A DNA stretch of 64,000 nucleotides, taken from positions 1,245,066 to 1,309,065 of the forward strand of contig VWZL01004368.1 of NCBI GenBank assembly GCA_013396915.1, in the 5' to 3' direction. Made by a program: the position numbers and the translations under genes. This document shows, piece by piece, positions 24,901 to 38,900 of the stretch. The number at the start of each line of letters is the position of its first letter. Within the stretch, counting starts at the first letter, position 1. Below the pieces are notes generated by a model, which had not been told where the DNA came from, ran no database searches, and saw only the letters and a program-made list of their open reading frames with translations. The stretch is from Stercorarius parasiticus (lineage: Eukaryota > Chordata > Aves > Charadriiformes > Stercorariidae).

Positions 24901-27281
24901 ATACATAGCCCAGGCACCCCTGTGCAGAAAGCCAGGTTACAAATTATGCCTTCAAGGCACCGTTTAACCTCTTTTGTTGGAGCATTGCATGTTGGAGCTA
25001 CAGTGGCACAGCCCAGGACTGGCTTCCCCTCCTGCTACCCCTGCCGGGTGACACAGCTGTACCTCCTGTTGCAGCCTGGGATTGTATTTTGGGCAGGCAC
25101 ACCAGCAGACAGCTGATCCCGACCTCTGAAGCAAAGCAAGAAGAGGGTGGGCTGAGGAAAGATAACCAACCATGTCGGCATCACAGCCTATGCTAGGTGA
25201 AACACTGACTGCTTTCATTTTACTAGCACTGGGACAGGCAGAGATTTCAGCGTATGTGGACACAAGCAAGTGCTAGATGTTATATCGTATCATACCTTCC
25301 ACTACTCATTACTGTAATTCCTTCTGCAAGCAATGCGAGAAAAGTTCATTTCCAGAAATGAAGGTTACATCCAAGCTGATTTTCAACTAAGACAGTCCAA
25401 AACACCTTACTAAGGTTAGTAACTACTCTCCTGACCCTACTAAAAAGGTCATTATCCTAGATGGAACTGGACATGGTTCAAAGACCAAATTATAAGGAAT
25501 ATATTTACAGATTTTTACTAAAGAAAAAGCTGAATAGCTGCATAATTCAAGAATATCTTCACAGTCCACTAGATCTAAGTTTGATGAATTTACAGATTTC
25601 AAGTTTGATACACTGCCACTTTTTTCTCCGTTTAAAGTTCTGAAAACCACTCCCGTATCAGTCAATATTAGTCTACGTACCTTTTACTTTTCAAGTTAAT
25701 TTGAATGATAAAATCTCCATGCTGAAGCTCAAAAAAGTTGACACAAACGCCACCACTCTGGGCCAGATTAACCAAGCAGTTAATCAGAGCAGTTTGCACA
25801 ATTGAACAAGCAGATCATAAAACAGAGATAAGTAAGTATACATACAGCAGAGTCAACTGCTTTGATTATATTTTGTGTGACCAACAAGATGTGTCTAGAA
25901 AAGACTCACAGCAGGAAAAACAATAAACAGAGAGCTCAGCCAACTAATTAATACTGCTAATTTAACTTGTACCCTAACACGCCACTTACTGTCATCTGCA
26001 CTCCGTCAAGGAGTAGATGGTGACAGGTCTCAAGCATTGCTAGTAAGTTATTTTCATTTTGCCCTTTCCCTCCTAAACAAAACACCCCGGTGACAGAAGA
26101 TGCTTGACCTACTTTCTAAGCAAGAGATTTCCAAAGAAGCACTACCACCCTGAGAGGCAAGTAGCAGAATGCCTTGAACAGCTGAAACTTTACAACTTCC
26201 AAATAAAAGATATTTTATTTCAAACTACATATGCACTTTTTCCTTCTCTCTTTGCAATGCCCCTCCACCTTCCTTCCCCACCATTATTCCTGATTTCTGC
26301 TTATTTTCTTTATACCTCCAATATGTCTATGAGCACACAAACTGGCTACTAAACTGACTTGCTGGTCTCTTCCGTCTCACAGAAGTCTTAAATTAACCTC
26401 ACCTATTCTTTTTCTGGATTATGAATTTTAATTTATTCATATACTCTGTAAGTAGAGAAGCTGCCCCACATCTTCAATGAAAACATAGACATAACGCTAG
26501 TTTATCACTCATCATAGTAGGCCATAAGACCTATGTTTTCCCCAGATCCCAGGGATCTGCAGAACTTTAAGAGACTGCAAAAGAGTTTTCAAAAACTTTC
26601 TGTGGTTATCACAGAAGTGAAGTAACCTCCTGAAAAAGTCTGCTTCTCTAACTTGTAAATAATTTTCCTAACTACACTATTTCACGTCTCAACAGTGGCA
26701 AGTCTCAAAGCCATAAAATGACACTCTGCCATGAAGCTTTCCTTTGAAACCTCAATGTTACCTACTGCTATAAAACTACAGTTTCAAGATGGCCAGCCTT
26801 GTTTTATCCTCGCCTTTTTTTCCCCGAATGCCTGTCCCTTTCATTTTCCTCCCCCTCGAGACCCTCCGAAGCAACGACAGGTTTTTCCTATTGAGCTTGT
26901 GCAGGGGGACAGCAACCACCGTCCTCTCAGCTGAGTCAGGGGAGCCTGATCTCTGCAGAAATGAAGTGAGTTACAGCCAATAGATGCTCATACATTTGTG
27001 AGCAAAAGCCTTTTGCCACAGTAGAGGAACTTTTAAGCACTTATTTCTTATGGTTAAGAAATAAGCATAAGATTCCTCACATAAACTGTGGTACATGAAG
27101 ACCCACGCTGTAACAGCTCATCACAGATAATGGGTTAGTTACACTGGAATCCCTGTCCATATTAAATGGGGGGGGAAGGTGATGGTTTATTGTTTTTAAT
27201 TGGCATAACACAAAATTCCCCTTTGGGAAAAACAACATAGTTTTTAAATTAATTTCTCGGAAAAGCAGCATGGATTTAGTT
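21921..27281. other. Noncoding DNA with two GC-rich blocks
   Basis: GC-richer blocks lie at about 22,600-22,930 and 24,740-25,110. Both are open in more than one frame on both strands, and no protein is recognised. TTTAACAT words repeat three times at about 23,419-23,457. A run of 18 A lies at 24,558-24,575. The rest is AT-rich and looks unique. Confidence 0.5.
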
Positions 27282-27294
27282 GGGGGGGGGGGGG
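27282..27294 (+). repeat. Poly-G run of 13
   Basis: Thirteen consecutive G in AT-rich DNA. A shorter GGGGGGG run lies about 115 bases upstream. Confidence 0.85.
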
Positions 27295-30200
27295 AAGTAA
27301 TCAAAGAATTTAATCTTATATTGGGATGCTGGAAAACATTAACATGAATTTGGAAAACTCAGAAAAACCTCATTTTTCAAAAACCTCATGGAATTTCCCA
27401 GTTCCCAAGAACAGACAGACAAAATATTACTGGAAGTTAGTGACATCTATGCTGCATGGGCATCAGACACGGGGGAGGGAAAGAAGAACGTTCAGCTTCA
27501 GTGTGGAACAAGCCCTTCTCAAGTCTGGTAGTTCAGTGCTGTTCCTGGCTGGGACAGCCAATCATGCCAACGCAAAAACGTTGCTGCACTTAGGTATTTT
27601 TCAACTATCACATCAGGAAACCGAAAACTTAAGGATAAATTAAAGGATTTGAAAAAACAATATAGTTATATAGTCCATCGAATTTGAGAAGTGTCCAATT
27701 ATTCCAATAATTTAGTTCAGACTAAGCACAGGCAGCTTTTTAAATGCATTGTATCACATACCTTCGACAAATTAAAGCATTCTTAGACAACAGCATAACC
27801 AGATTATGACAAATTTCTTTGTGCATGAATATTGGTGTCTTGCTTTGGCTTTCTTCTCCTACATGGCTAATTTAAGGAAAGGGAGAGGAGAGGCAAAGAG
27901 CTTTATTTCAGTCCTTCAAATACTTAGGAACTTATCAGTAATGAGACACCTTAGAATCATTAATTCAATACAAAGTTCATAGAACACTGGGAGCAAAAAT
28001 AAAAGTCAAACATAATCAAAAACTCTGTCAATAATGATACAGCTCACAGAAATGTGGTATAAAAGCAGCGGCGCAAAACACAGATTACAAGCAAGGTTTA
28101 TAGCTTTCTTTAAACTAACCAAATAGAGGGAAAATCAATGTTAGCAATCTCATAATACTCAGTGAACTGATGATAATATGACAGCATTATTTATCCTCCG
28201 AAATAACAATGTCTCTTCAGGAACAGCTGAATTAGCCCTTATCTTATAAATGGCTCAGGATTATATACATACATAGTGTCAGAGGATGCATGTAGCTCTC
28301 CCATGGATAGCATCAGAGTTACAAACTCCTTTCTCTCATCTGTGTCATCCACAAAAGGCTGGGAGCACTGGGCAACATTTCCCCACGTCAAGTCACCATG
28401 CCCATTCTAAACACAGAAATTAAGTCACCCCTTCCCAAAGACACATTCTTTTAAAAATGGCTAAAGGTTCTCTGTCTGTCTTGTCCAACTAGGTTACACC
28501 CAAATACAGTGGACAAGAAGTTCCTAAATCTTGCAAGAACACTTTTTTCTTTCTTTTTTTTTTGCTTATTCACAACATTAATATACGTGAAAAAGGATTT
28601 AAATAGTGCCCTGTACATACACTCCAATGTTTCTATTTATTGATTTATTTGAAAGAGCTCTTCTTCCTTATTGTGCACAGAGCAGAGAACTGGCAAACTT
28701 CTCATTAAAAAAAAAACAAACCTCTATTTCGAATTGTTTCTCCTCAGTTAGGATCTAGTTCTTCTGGATTTAAAAAATTGTACTAGATCTTTAACAAGTA
28801 TGGTGAGCTTGTGCTTGAATGAGCTCAAGGATGTAAATTTTCCAAACAAAAGAAATCTAAGAGTATTCCTGCTTCATGGCTAACTAAAACATACACATGA
28901 CTTTTATGACCTTGCTTGGAGACAACTCAAAGTCGAGTTGCACTGCAATTTAAATTACCTCCAAACTTCTTTTGGCAAGAACAATCCCTTGATAGTAACT
29001 AGCACTACTCTTTAGAGACCTGATTTTCTAACACCAACACCTGCATTCATTTAATCTGAGCTTTTCAGACTCATTGGTATCACCTGCTGTAGATGCTAAT
29101 GTGTTGCTTCAGGCTCTTGTTGGAAAGGTTGTTTGATGCCTCAATTCTCACAGGATTCACCACTTTCAGGCAGATCCTTTGCTTCCTTCCTTTCCCCTGA
29201 GTATAATCACACCCACAAATCCTCTCTCGTAAGCTTTCAGCCACTCTTTGATAGCTGTATAGCTGGGGAGCCTATAAAGCAATTAAATGATTTTCCTAAC
29301 ATGAAAAATGCTCTTTCCTTCTTCTAATGCGGTAAAGCCAAAATATCAGCAATCATTCAGGCAGGAAAAAGTGAAATATTTTAAATGCCTCTTATATGTT
29401 ACTGTGGTGTTACCTGTTTCTAAGCGGAACCATTTTTTTCCAGGCATTTGAAGCAAAGCCACCTGGAGGAGGGAACACAGCAGCTACTCAACTGTGCCAA
29501 GCGACAAAACAGCATAGAGGAAGAATTAAAGAATAGCAGACTATGTCATTGAAATGTAGAAGAAGGTTATTACGCAGGATGTAATACAAGCTGAAATCTG
29601 GTCAGGATAACCCCAATGGCATATTTTCTTTTATTAGTACAAATGGTTGAAACCTTGCTGCTATTTTGTATCCAAAAGGTTTCAGCTTTAATGCATGGCA
29701 TTGATTAATTAGCACTATACAAGAAGGTCTTGTATAACGCAGAGTCAAGCCATTAATTTCACTTGGCTGAAGATGAAACTTGGACTGTACTAAGTCCTGA
29801 ATAAAGCTATATGCTCTCCAATGGGATATAATTTCCACACCACTAAAACGCCTGCATTGCTGTGGTGAAGCACTGACTATTTAACAGAGCATCACAACAC
29901 CCATTTCACTTAGGAGAGGAAATGAAGACTGTCTAATCTATGGAAAACTACAGATGAGTAAATATGTTAAACCAGTAAAGCCCTTGCCAAAGAGAGGACA
30001 TGGCAAAGACACTAGAACTAAAAATTATTTGGATAAAAGCTACTGTAGTGAGTAAACATAGGCAAGACTAGTTTGACACTACACCAAAGCATCACTGTAT
30101 TTTTATAGTTGATCCTGTGTAAGGCAAAAGAATCTAACAAAGATTTTTATTACTTCAGTTAGTATAGCCACCGTGAAAGGCAACAAGCAGGACGAACTTA

Positions 30201-32533
30201 TCCAAAACAGAAAAATAGTAAAAAAAACAACAATAAAATAATGAGGACTAAGATTTTCTAGAAAAGAGGTGACACGGCATTCAATATAAGAGAAATTATA
30301 TTGCACGAACTAGTTAAATAAACTTGTTAAATGAGTATTATTGATATACATGACTCTTTTCCAGTCACAAATAGAAAAAAATAGAAAATGTTTCAAAATG
30401 TCTCCCTTCTGATTTTTTTTTTTTTTTAAACAAACTCACTCCTAGTTTTAATAAATTTAATGTTCTGCTTATATATAAAAAGACATCAGGTAGAATACAA
30501 CACGGCAAGTGTCTCATTTCTGTGAACGTCCAACCATCAGGCAAACAAAAGATCTAAAGAACACCAGCGATTTGGATTAAATACTAGCAGCATAATTGAA
30601 GACTTTTCTTTTATTGTGCTACATAATAACAGTGGTTAAAGTAGTGTATCTTCTAGCCTGAAAGTTTCTATCATTTTGTGAGAGCCTTTGTGTACTTAAA
30701 ATGTAGAATCCACTTGAACAAGTGCGGTCGCACCAGAGATACAATTGTTAAGCTCCAACAAAATAAAAAGAACTCTAGGAAGCATTGAGCTCTTCATCCT
30801 TATCTTGGCCTGTTTTTAAAATACGAAAGAACAATACTGCATGCAGCCAGCTCCAGAGGGTAATATATCCCCTTCTAAGATAAGTATCTAAGATAGGTGT
30901 AAGAGAGGAATTGCCTTCTGGAGTTGCCTGCCTCTCTCCATTGAAAACAGAGAGACACCAGATGAATCCTACCTTTATTACAAAAATCTGTGTAATAAGA
31001 GATGCACAGTAATGGATTCAGAACAGAGATAAAGCATGCAATTTAAAAAAAAATAGTATAGGTTTTATTTTAAAAGGAAAGAAATTAACTTTCCAAGTTT
31101 GCTCATCTTGCACAAGAGGATGATCCTCTCTTTTTTTTCTCCCAAACAACTTGTTTTTAAAGTGTCTCTATTATTCAAACTTTTTATATATGTGCATATC
31201 TATAGACTTATATATACACACTACACAAAAAAAAAGACATCAGTTAATGACATACCGAAAATTAACACTGAGATATTACAGCATATATTGCTGCTTAGAA
31301 TAAGAAATATCATGTCTCACTAAGCCAGCAGTACCAATTATTCAAAATCAGTATTCTGATGAATTTAAATTATTATTTCTTAATATTGGCATGGCAAAGA
31401 ACTACTTTTGATACCAATTCTATTCACTGCAGCATTTAAGCAAATAATTTAGCAGAAAAATTAAAATTTGCCAAGAGAAATACATACCCACAGAAATTTG
31501 TAGCACAAATAAGTTGCTACAAACCCCTGTAAATGCACTCAACTCGCATAGAACGCAGTCAAAAGACAATGTAAAGCCATAGAAAACAGTATAATACAGA
31601 GGGAAATAAAATGAGAGGAAAGCTGACAAGGGGAAGTGTTACATAGTTTTATGAAAAGCAGACATAAAACTTAAGAGAGAAGGATATTAAAGATAAAGTT
31701 GCTTTTGTCAAAAGCAACTCCACAAGAGACGCTCCTTAAAAGTTTAGAGGACTTTATGCTGGTTTACTCCAATTTTCATAATTCTCTGGTAAAGAAGCGT
31801 ATCCAATAGCACTTCAGAGAGCCTGAAAAGGTGAACATTACCTACAAATAGTAGTTATTCTATCAGAATGTATCTAGCAACCGTTCTGATCTCAGTGAGA
31901 TAGTTCTCTCCAAGCTAACAAATTGCCAGTATTTAGATGCTTTTACTGACAACAGTAAAGGGGAAAAAAAAGGTCTTATCTAAATTTCTGAAAAAATTTC
32001 CAAATAAATTTACTCAGATTTAATATAGAGCTCATCTAAAAGCAATGAATGCAGAATTAAACTGTGGATGCCTGCTGTAACAGCATGAATTAAACCTATG
32101 AATTTTATTCTTCCCCTTCTCAAGCACTTCATTAGTCCTTTCAAAAGCCTAGATTTTGTTTCCCTGAGCTAAGAAATGTAAATTGCTTTTCAGAAGCTAT
32201 GTCTTTTCTACCAGTTTCCCCTTTTCCCCATTTCTTCTATTACTGATGCTGGCTAAGAGAATAATCAAAGTTAGAGGAGATACAGATAACGTATGCGTTT
32301 GATGAGTTGGAAGTCACAGAACTGCGGTGACTCTTACCTGTTTTCTACGTCGTGCTTTGCGAAGCTACTTTTTGAATGAGTCTTAAAATGATTACGCTTA
32401 ATTTGGGCACATGGTCTTGTAACAGTTCTCTGCTATTAGGTAAATTGTATGATAACACTGGTATGTTGAAAATAATTAAAAATAAAGTGAAAAACAAATC
32501 CATACCTCATTGTAAAAGGTAAATTTTGGTGTC
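27295..32533. other. Noncoding DNA, nothing recognised
   Basis: AT-rich. The longest frame is 105 codons at 27,326-27,643 (+), with no motif. Contains a run of 15 T at 30,413-30,427 and a near-perfect 13-bp tandem pair (TCTAAGATA words) at 30,874-30,899. Confidence 0.5.
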
Positions 32534-32787
32534 CTATATTGTTCAATAGTTTCATCAGTGACCTGCTGGTTGCCAAAGAGGTCCCATTGGCAAGTACACA
32601 ACTGACAGTAAACGAGGAAGACTGCTGATATGGCTGATGGCAGAGTCTGTCACTGGAAAGACCCTCATACGCTTCAGGTTTGGGCCAACAGACACCTTAT
32701 GACGTTCCCCAGGTGCCAAGGTGGGTTTGTGGCACAGAATAACCCCTGGTGTGAGTAGGGACCAGGAGTGGAAAGGATGGGCAGCCA
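32534..32787 (+). mobile_element. Ancient CR1 LINE fragment, reverse-transcriptase region
   Basis: The first bases still read Phe-Asn-x-Phe-Ile-x-Asp-Leu, a conserved CR1 ORF2 block. The segment then follows the CR1 nucleotide sequence, as I remember it, over its whole length of about 255 bases: a GCAAGT..GACA..AAA stretch at the catalytic box, then TATGACGTTC, the CCAAGGTGGGT region, CACAGAATAACCCC and GTGGAAAGG. The frame is broken between the Phe-Asn block and the catalytic box. The box, usually Phe-Ala-Asp-Asp, now reads Tyr-Thr-Thr-Asp in its own frame. Divergence is far greater than in the other CR1 copies here. Similarity may continue weakly past 32,787. Confidence 0.62.
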
Positions 32788-35700
32788 CCCCCCAACAAGG
32801 ACAAGAGGCGTGGCTGCCCACATCTGGGTGGGAGAGGGTCCCATCTGGAGTGGGAGGAGACCTCCCAAGGGCCTTACAGCCAACACATCCCTAGGTTTTA
32901 TAAATACTTATGAGTATTCTAATTGTTTAGACAATTGGGGGAAAAAAAAGGCAATTACCTCTTTTTAAAACTGCTTTTTTTATTAAAAAAAAAAAACATT
33001 ATTTACTCTGATTATCAAAGGCTTGCTTTCCTCTCCCACAGTTGGGGCCACATAGCTTTTAAATATATCAATATTATCTTGTTTATTTCAGAGTTATGCT
33101 CATATAAAAATCTAGTTCCAACATATATATTTATGTAACATAAGCCTCCAAAAGCTCCAAAATAATAAGTATTCAGAAAGGAACTCTGCCTGCTAACTAT
33201 GAAAGAATAAAGAAGAAGTTACTGATTGCTCTAAGCAGCATACTTTTTTTTTTCCCAGAAGTCCCTATTGAATAGTTTCTGTGAGAAACTCCGGGAGTTA
33301 TCAAACTCAAGGCTTCTCGGGGATATGGGAAGCACCATTTGATTCCAGCAGTCAATGTCCACCAAACAGGAGAGGAAAATATTTAGTTTTTCTTAAAAAG
33401 AACCATAGTTCCATTTTCTAAGCACATTTTTGTGTGCTTAATCCTAGGTAACTTTAAAGTCCTCAATTTTCATAGTAAGCATTTGGCATATTTTCTCAAG
33501 CTACTATTCAGAATTAAAACTGTGTAATTAATTACATTGTAAACCAGGCTGCTGTGCAGGTCACAAGGGTTAGCAGTCAGGAGAGGAACGCCAGACATGG
33601 TGATGCCAGGTACCTACGCCTGACCGCCCAGAGAAACATGAAAGGAGAACACACAAGCCCTGGGCAAGCAGATTTTTCTGGTGCTTACAGAGGCTCAAGT
33701 AAGCAAAATTCTGAGGTAAACGATCAAATCATAGCAACTGTTGGGTCCTACATCATATAAAAGAGCTTTCCCAAATTCATTTGTCGCCACCAACCAAGAG
33801 GAACCCAAGAGAGGTGGTGAGGATGCAACCGCTGGCATCTCCTGGCCTTCAGACTTGCACACAAGTGATGCTGGCCAGATCACCTGGACATGTATTTCAG
33901 TGCTGTGAGCATGCCAGTGTGAGAACACAAATGGGTAAAATCAACTCAACTACGGATTATTTAAAAAAAAGCCACCTCTCCCTTCAAAAAGATCTCTGAG
34001 TTAGTTGCACTAATTTCCTGCAGCTCAACAAGGTCTGGCTTTGAGGGGAGGAGCTGGTGCTGCTAGGGCACCAAAGGCAGTTGATCACCGATACGGTCCT
34101 CCTAGATCTCAGGCCATTTAAACCCTTCCAGCTTTCCAGGATCCTCCTCTATCAAACAGATAATGGGTTGGATAGTTCCATACTGCATCTTGATTCTCCA
34201 CTGGAAACTTTACCTTCATAGCAGGAGAATAAAAAAACCCAAACAGATCTGAAGCACTCACGGTATATTCTTATATCACTAATTGTTAATGAGAAGAAAA
34301 CCTTCTTAGATTAACATTCTAAGAACAAAAACAAATAATGAGTTTACTAGTATTTGCATGTGGCTTTTGTTACCCTAATAAAACTGGCAAGCCCTTAGTC
34401 TTTTGTAGAAAATGTCTGCCATTGCTTTTTTGTGGTAGCACAGTAGAAAGGCTAAAAATTAAATATTAATTCATGGGATATATTTTCAAGCAAGTTAGCT
34501 GGAGCTTTAAACACTTTCTTTAAGAACCTAGTGCAGTTAAAGAGTATAGAATTTAAACACAGCAGTAATGTTACCACAGAGCCTCTTCTCAATCCAAGCA
34601 TCTTTACTCATTACTGTTTTTTTTAAATGCAAAAAGCTCACAGAATTAGTTAGTTGGCACAAATAATTTATGAATTCAGAAGAAAACTATGCACAAATTC
34701 AAACCTATAGGAAGTGAAAATATTCTCCTGTCTCCATTCAGATAAAGAAATTGCTTGCAGAAGTTCATTTAAAGCCAAATCCTATCACACACATTAGAAG
34801 GACACTCTTAAAGAGGAAACAAAATGATGCACCAATCCATTGACTAGCGCATCCATCGGGACGTGCTGATAGAGAATCATTAGTCAAAATTCCCTACTAA
34901 TAGAAAATCATTAGTAGACAAGCTCATCAGCACCAATGCCTCTTAGGTTGTTGAGCCTTCTTTTAACCAATACCCAGTTTTGAGGCTAGTTTCTCTGTAG
35001 CTTTTAAAGCTTCTGTGGCATAACTTCTCCAAGGCTCTTGACATAGTGTAGTCCTTCTGGATCACAATATCAGCTTGAAAATGAAGTACACAGAAGTGTG
35101 TGGAAATGGAAGTAAAAGGGCAAAGCGGAGTTCTTACTTTATTTGAATGTACCAAGGCGGCATTAAAAACCTATCTTAAATTCACCCAAACCAGAAATTT
35201 TCAAGACAAAGTGATTCCTTTGTTTCTGTTTATTAGCTGCAGACATCTCAGGATATACCTCAGTACTATTGTGATTACTTCCATCATATATGCTTCATTT
35301 TGATTCTCTCAGTGCATCCGCTATGCCATTTATTCTGGCATCCAAATGAAACCTGCGATGTGTTCGGACAGCCAGGATAGCAGGTGGACACAGGATGGAC
35401 ACACATTCACTGAATACATCTGTGAGAACTCTGGCAGAGCAACAGTCTAAGAAAAATCAGTGGCAGTCTGGGGAACCCTGAATTCCCACAATAAGGAGAA
35501 AGCAATGGAAAGAACAAAAATTGATTGATTTGAATACTTATTAATGATGACTTACAGTTAAAATGGAGCACTTCAGTTACAACGCTATCAGTAAACTGTG
35601 ACCAGCCATTAGCACAGAGAGGCTGAAATGAGTTCAGAAGCAGAAACATCCAAAACGCAAGCTTCCCATTATTTAGTGTAGGTATAGGAGGTTTCAGTAT

Positions 35701-35842
35701 ATGGTTTTTGACAGATTGTTTTGAGTTGAGAAATTGAGACCCAGGGCTCAATTTTTTTTTTTTTTTTTGAAGTCAGGTAATAGAACTGTAACACAGCCTA
35801 ATAGTTGCTGATATTGTCCCCACAAGTCCCCACAATGTCCCC
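32788..35842. other. Noncoding DNA, nothing firmly recognised
   Basis: 32,788-32,900 is GC-richer and may be more decayed CR1. A minus-strand frame at 34,943-35,155 looks somewhat protein-like but matches no family I know. Two copies of a 15-base ATAGARAATCATTAG word lie at about 34,870-34,915. A T run (35,751-35,768) precedes the next CR1. Confidence 0.45.
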
Positions 35843-35988
35843 CCATCCCTGGAGACATTCAAGGTCAGGATTGATGAGGATCTGAGCAACCTGATCTAGT
35901 TAAAGATGTCCCTGCTTACTGCAGTGGGGTTGGACTAGATGACCTTTAAAGGTCCCTTCCAACCCAACACATTCTATGATTCTATGAA
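35843..35988 (+). mobile_element. CR1 LINE 3' end with two ATTCTATG units
   Basis: CCATCCCTGGAGACATTCAAGG opens the fragment, followed by CTGAGCAACCTGATCTAG, GATGTCCCTGC, TTGGACTAGATGACCTTTAA and CCCTTCCAACCCAAC. It ends with ATTCTATG repeated twice (35,971-35,986), the hallmark 8-bp tail of CR1. It looks little diverged and is the best-preserved 3' end in the window. Confidence 0.95.
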
Positions 35989-38900
35989 GTGGTTGTCTGT
36001 ACTACATAACACAAAAAATACAGCTGGTAAGTACTAGGACTTTGGGATACCTGCTACATTTTTTTCATTGAGCTTCCTAGACTTATTTTCAGTGTACCTT
36101 CCAAGTAATTCGATGCAATTACGTACTAAAAATTCCTTCATTATTCGTATAACTTAACATAAGGTCTGTACGACTTACCTTGTTTGTAGATGTCCTGACG
36201 TCTAATGTTTTATATATTCTCTTTTTAGTTATCATAAGTGTCTCCTAAACAGCACCTGGCTTCTGTCCTTTATTGCATCTTTCTCATCCTGTGCTGACTT
36301 TACACATTCAGTATCTTTAAAAGAATCCATTTGATATTAAAATACCATATGAAGTTTCCCAAATAGGAGACAATTAAGATTTCCCACTTTTTATTGTTGT
36401 TGTTTACTTTTGTTTGTTTGTTTTTATCTCAGTGGAGTTGACTGCTTCCCAGCCACAAAAAACTGCCAAAGTTAACATCAGCTTGTCCAATGCAGAATGA
36501 AGATACAGAAGACACTCAGTAACTACAGGCTGATGTACAATATTGCATTTCCAGTACTCCTTCCTTGTAAGAGATTCCATTTTCCTTTCATATAAGTTCT
36601 TCTCATATCCCAACATCTCCTCTAAAAGCCCAATGTATCATCTTAACATATCTTCCTATAGTAGGTTTCCCTGGTCTAGCTAATGGAGTATAGGACTTGA
36701 GAACAAACTGGAACTATTATCATTTTTATTTTACAGATCCAAAACATATATTACCATTTTGAGTATCGTTTCTTCTCTTGTAGGGGTGAATTTGACAAGT
36801 GGGGTTTATTTAGCCTCCAGATATCATTCTGCAAGCTACCGTAGTAAGGGTAGAAAATACTCTAGGTTCCACATCATGTGTGGTGACATTCAGTTTACCT
36901 ACTGATGTCCAATTTAGCTTTAATCTGGTTAGAAAGAAGCGGTGGGGTAACTCACTGGCCTTTTGAGAGCCTACATGACTCTTGAGTGGATACAATAGTG
37001 AGGGGGGCATGAAGATACCCCCTTGCACAGACATCCTCTTTGCTTGAAGAGTTTGACTGCAAAGGGGAACAATTCTGACAGACTGCCAAAGCAAGCAGTG
37101 GGTTTTTTTAATTGGCAAGGCAATGTAAAACAGCATTTATTAACCAATTTAAGATGTCATCACACTATTACTTTTTTTTTTAGTTTGGCCACAAAGGACA
37201 CACTGTGGACTGGATTCTGTTCTGAGGCTGGTAGACACAGAGCATAATTGCAGTAAAATGTGGTATAGCAGACCTCTGGAAAAGGTGACAAAATCCTTCA
37301 GTGCTTACACATATGGGATAGACATCCTTTTCTCTGTTTAAAGAAGTTAGTTCTTCCACCAGACCTGTCACAAAGCCCTGATTTCATCAGGAATCAGTGC
37401 ACATTCAGGATGCAAAAACAGGCTCAGAAATGTATGGCACATTGCTGATAAGGAAGACGAGAAAAGAAAAGGTCAAGTCTTTGAAGCAAATCAGCTAATT
37501 CGGCAAATAAAAAGCCTGGTTAGGGAACAATGCAGAACTCAATGAATACCCGGGGAACTGCCTTGCAGAATCAACAGGTGCTAGATAACCTATCAAACAA
37601 TATCTTTTTTTCCTTTTTTTTCCTCAATAATTTGCCAGCAGAAACAAGTGAGTTGATGTTTTCTTTGCTATTTATCTGGCTCCCTGGTTGCAGAGTTGTA
37701 TAGTTAGTATCTAGGAGACATATCATTTGAAATGCAAAACCAGCTGAAACTGGTAACAGAGAGGCAGGTAGAAGACACCCTCCAAAGGATGAAAAAGATG
37801 TGCTATATGTCTGTCCATTTCGCTAGGCAAATACCTACTTCCACCAAAAATAACAGTAACCAGTTTTTCTGGTAAATATGTCTATCCATTTATATGGGCT
37901 ATTTAAACACATCTTTCCATTATCAGGTACAAACACACCTCTGGAAACTCTATTGCCTCTGTCTGAGTTCATTACAGTACTTAAGCATATCATAAGAATG
38001 GCTTTGACTAGTGCCATTAATTTGGCTCTTATTTTCAATGCTTGCATCTCTCTGCTTTTCTCACTACTTCTGCGTACCTCTAAGGACTCTGGAATCCGGA
38101 ACAGGAATAAAAACGGAAAGATACCTTTCATGCTGGCATATCATATCTTTTCTAATTTGAACCCTAGACAAAAACTTAAGTTAACAGACATTTACAGACA
38201 GATTTTAATGATGGCTAGGCAACTATTCCAGAAAATTCAGTACTGTTCACAAATAAAATTTGGCCATAAGAGCCATGTCAAAATCCTGAAAAAGGAGAAG
38301 AACAAGACAGTGGGGATTTTAACCTCAAATGCTTAACCTGATATTTGGACAGGAGACTGGGCTGCTATTTCTGGTGTGTTAAAGAGCAGTCAGTGGAACA
38401 TTTGGATGCCCAAATTTGGTTTGTCAATGCGTTTAGTCAAATGAACAACTAGTGCTTTGGATCTCATTATTGCGTGTCTGGACACTGTAAATCAGAAGTG
38501 AGAGCTCGGTTATACTATGAGAAGCCTTGCTTTTAAGATTATTGTTTATACAATACTTAACATTGCTCGCAGATACTATAATCAGATTAACTGTAGGCAC
38601 AAAACATAGAAGCAGTACAAAAATAAAACCAAAAACTCTTCTTTCTAAATATTTTCTCCAATTTACTTTTTTCCCTATGTTTTGAATTATATTTGTAACA
38701 CAGTTACAGTTATTTTGTTCTTAAATACATTGTGGCATGTGTGATACCAAAAAGAACATTTTGCTAGAATCTAATTTGAACTAAGACACTTCACATGGAG
38801 GTGAAGATGCTTTCAAGCTGAAGGGAGAGATAATATTTCAAGCTGTGTATCAGCATCTTTGCACAGCTCCAAAATCAGCCAAAAGAGAGAAAAAAAAAAT

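Noticed and set aside
34943..35155. Minus-strand frame that looks like part of a retrogene
   Set aside because: No family recognised, no poly-A tail at the expected end and no flanking duplication.
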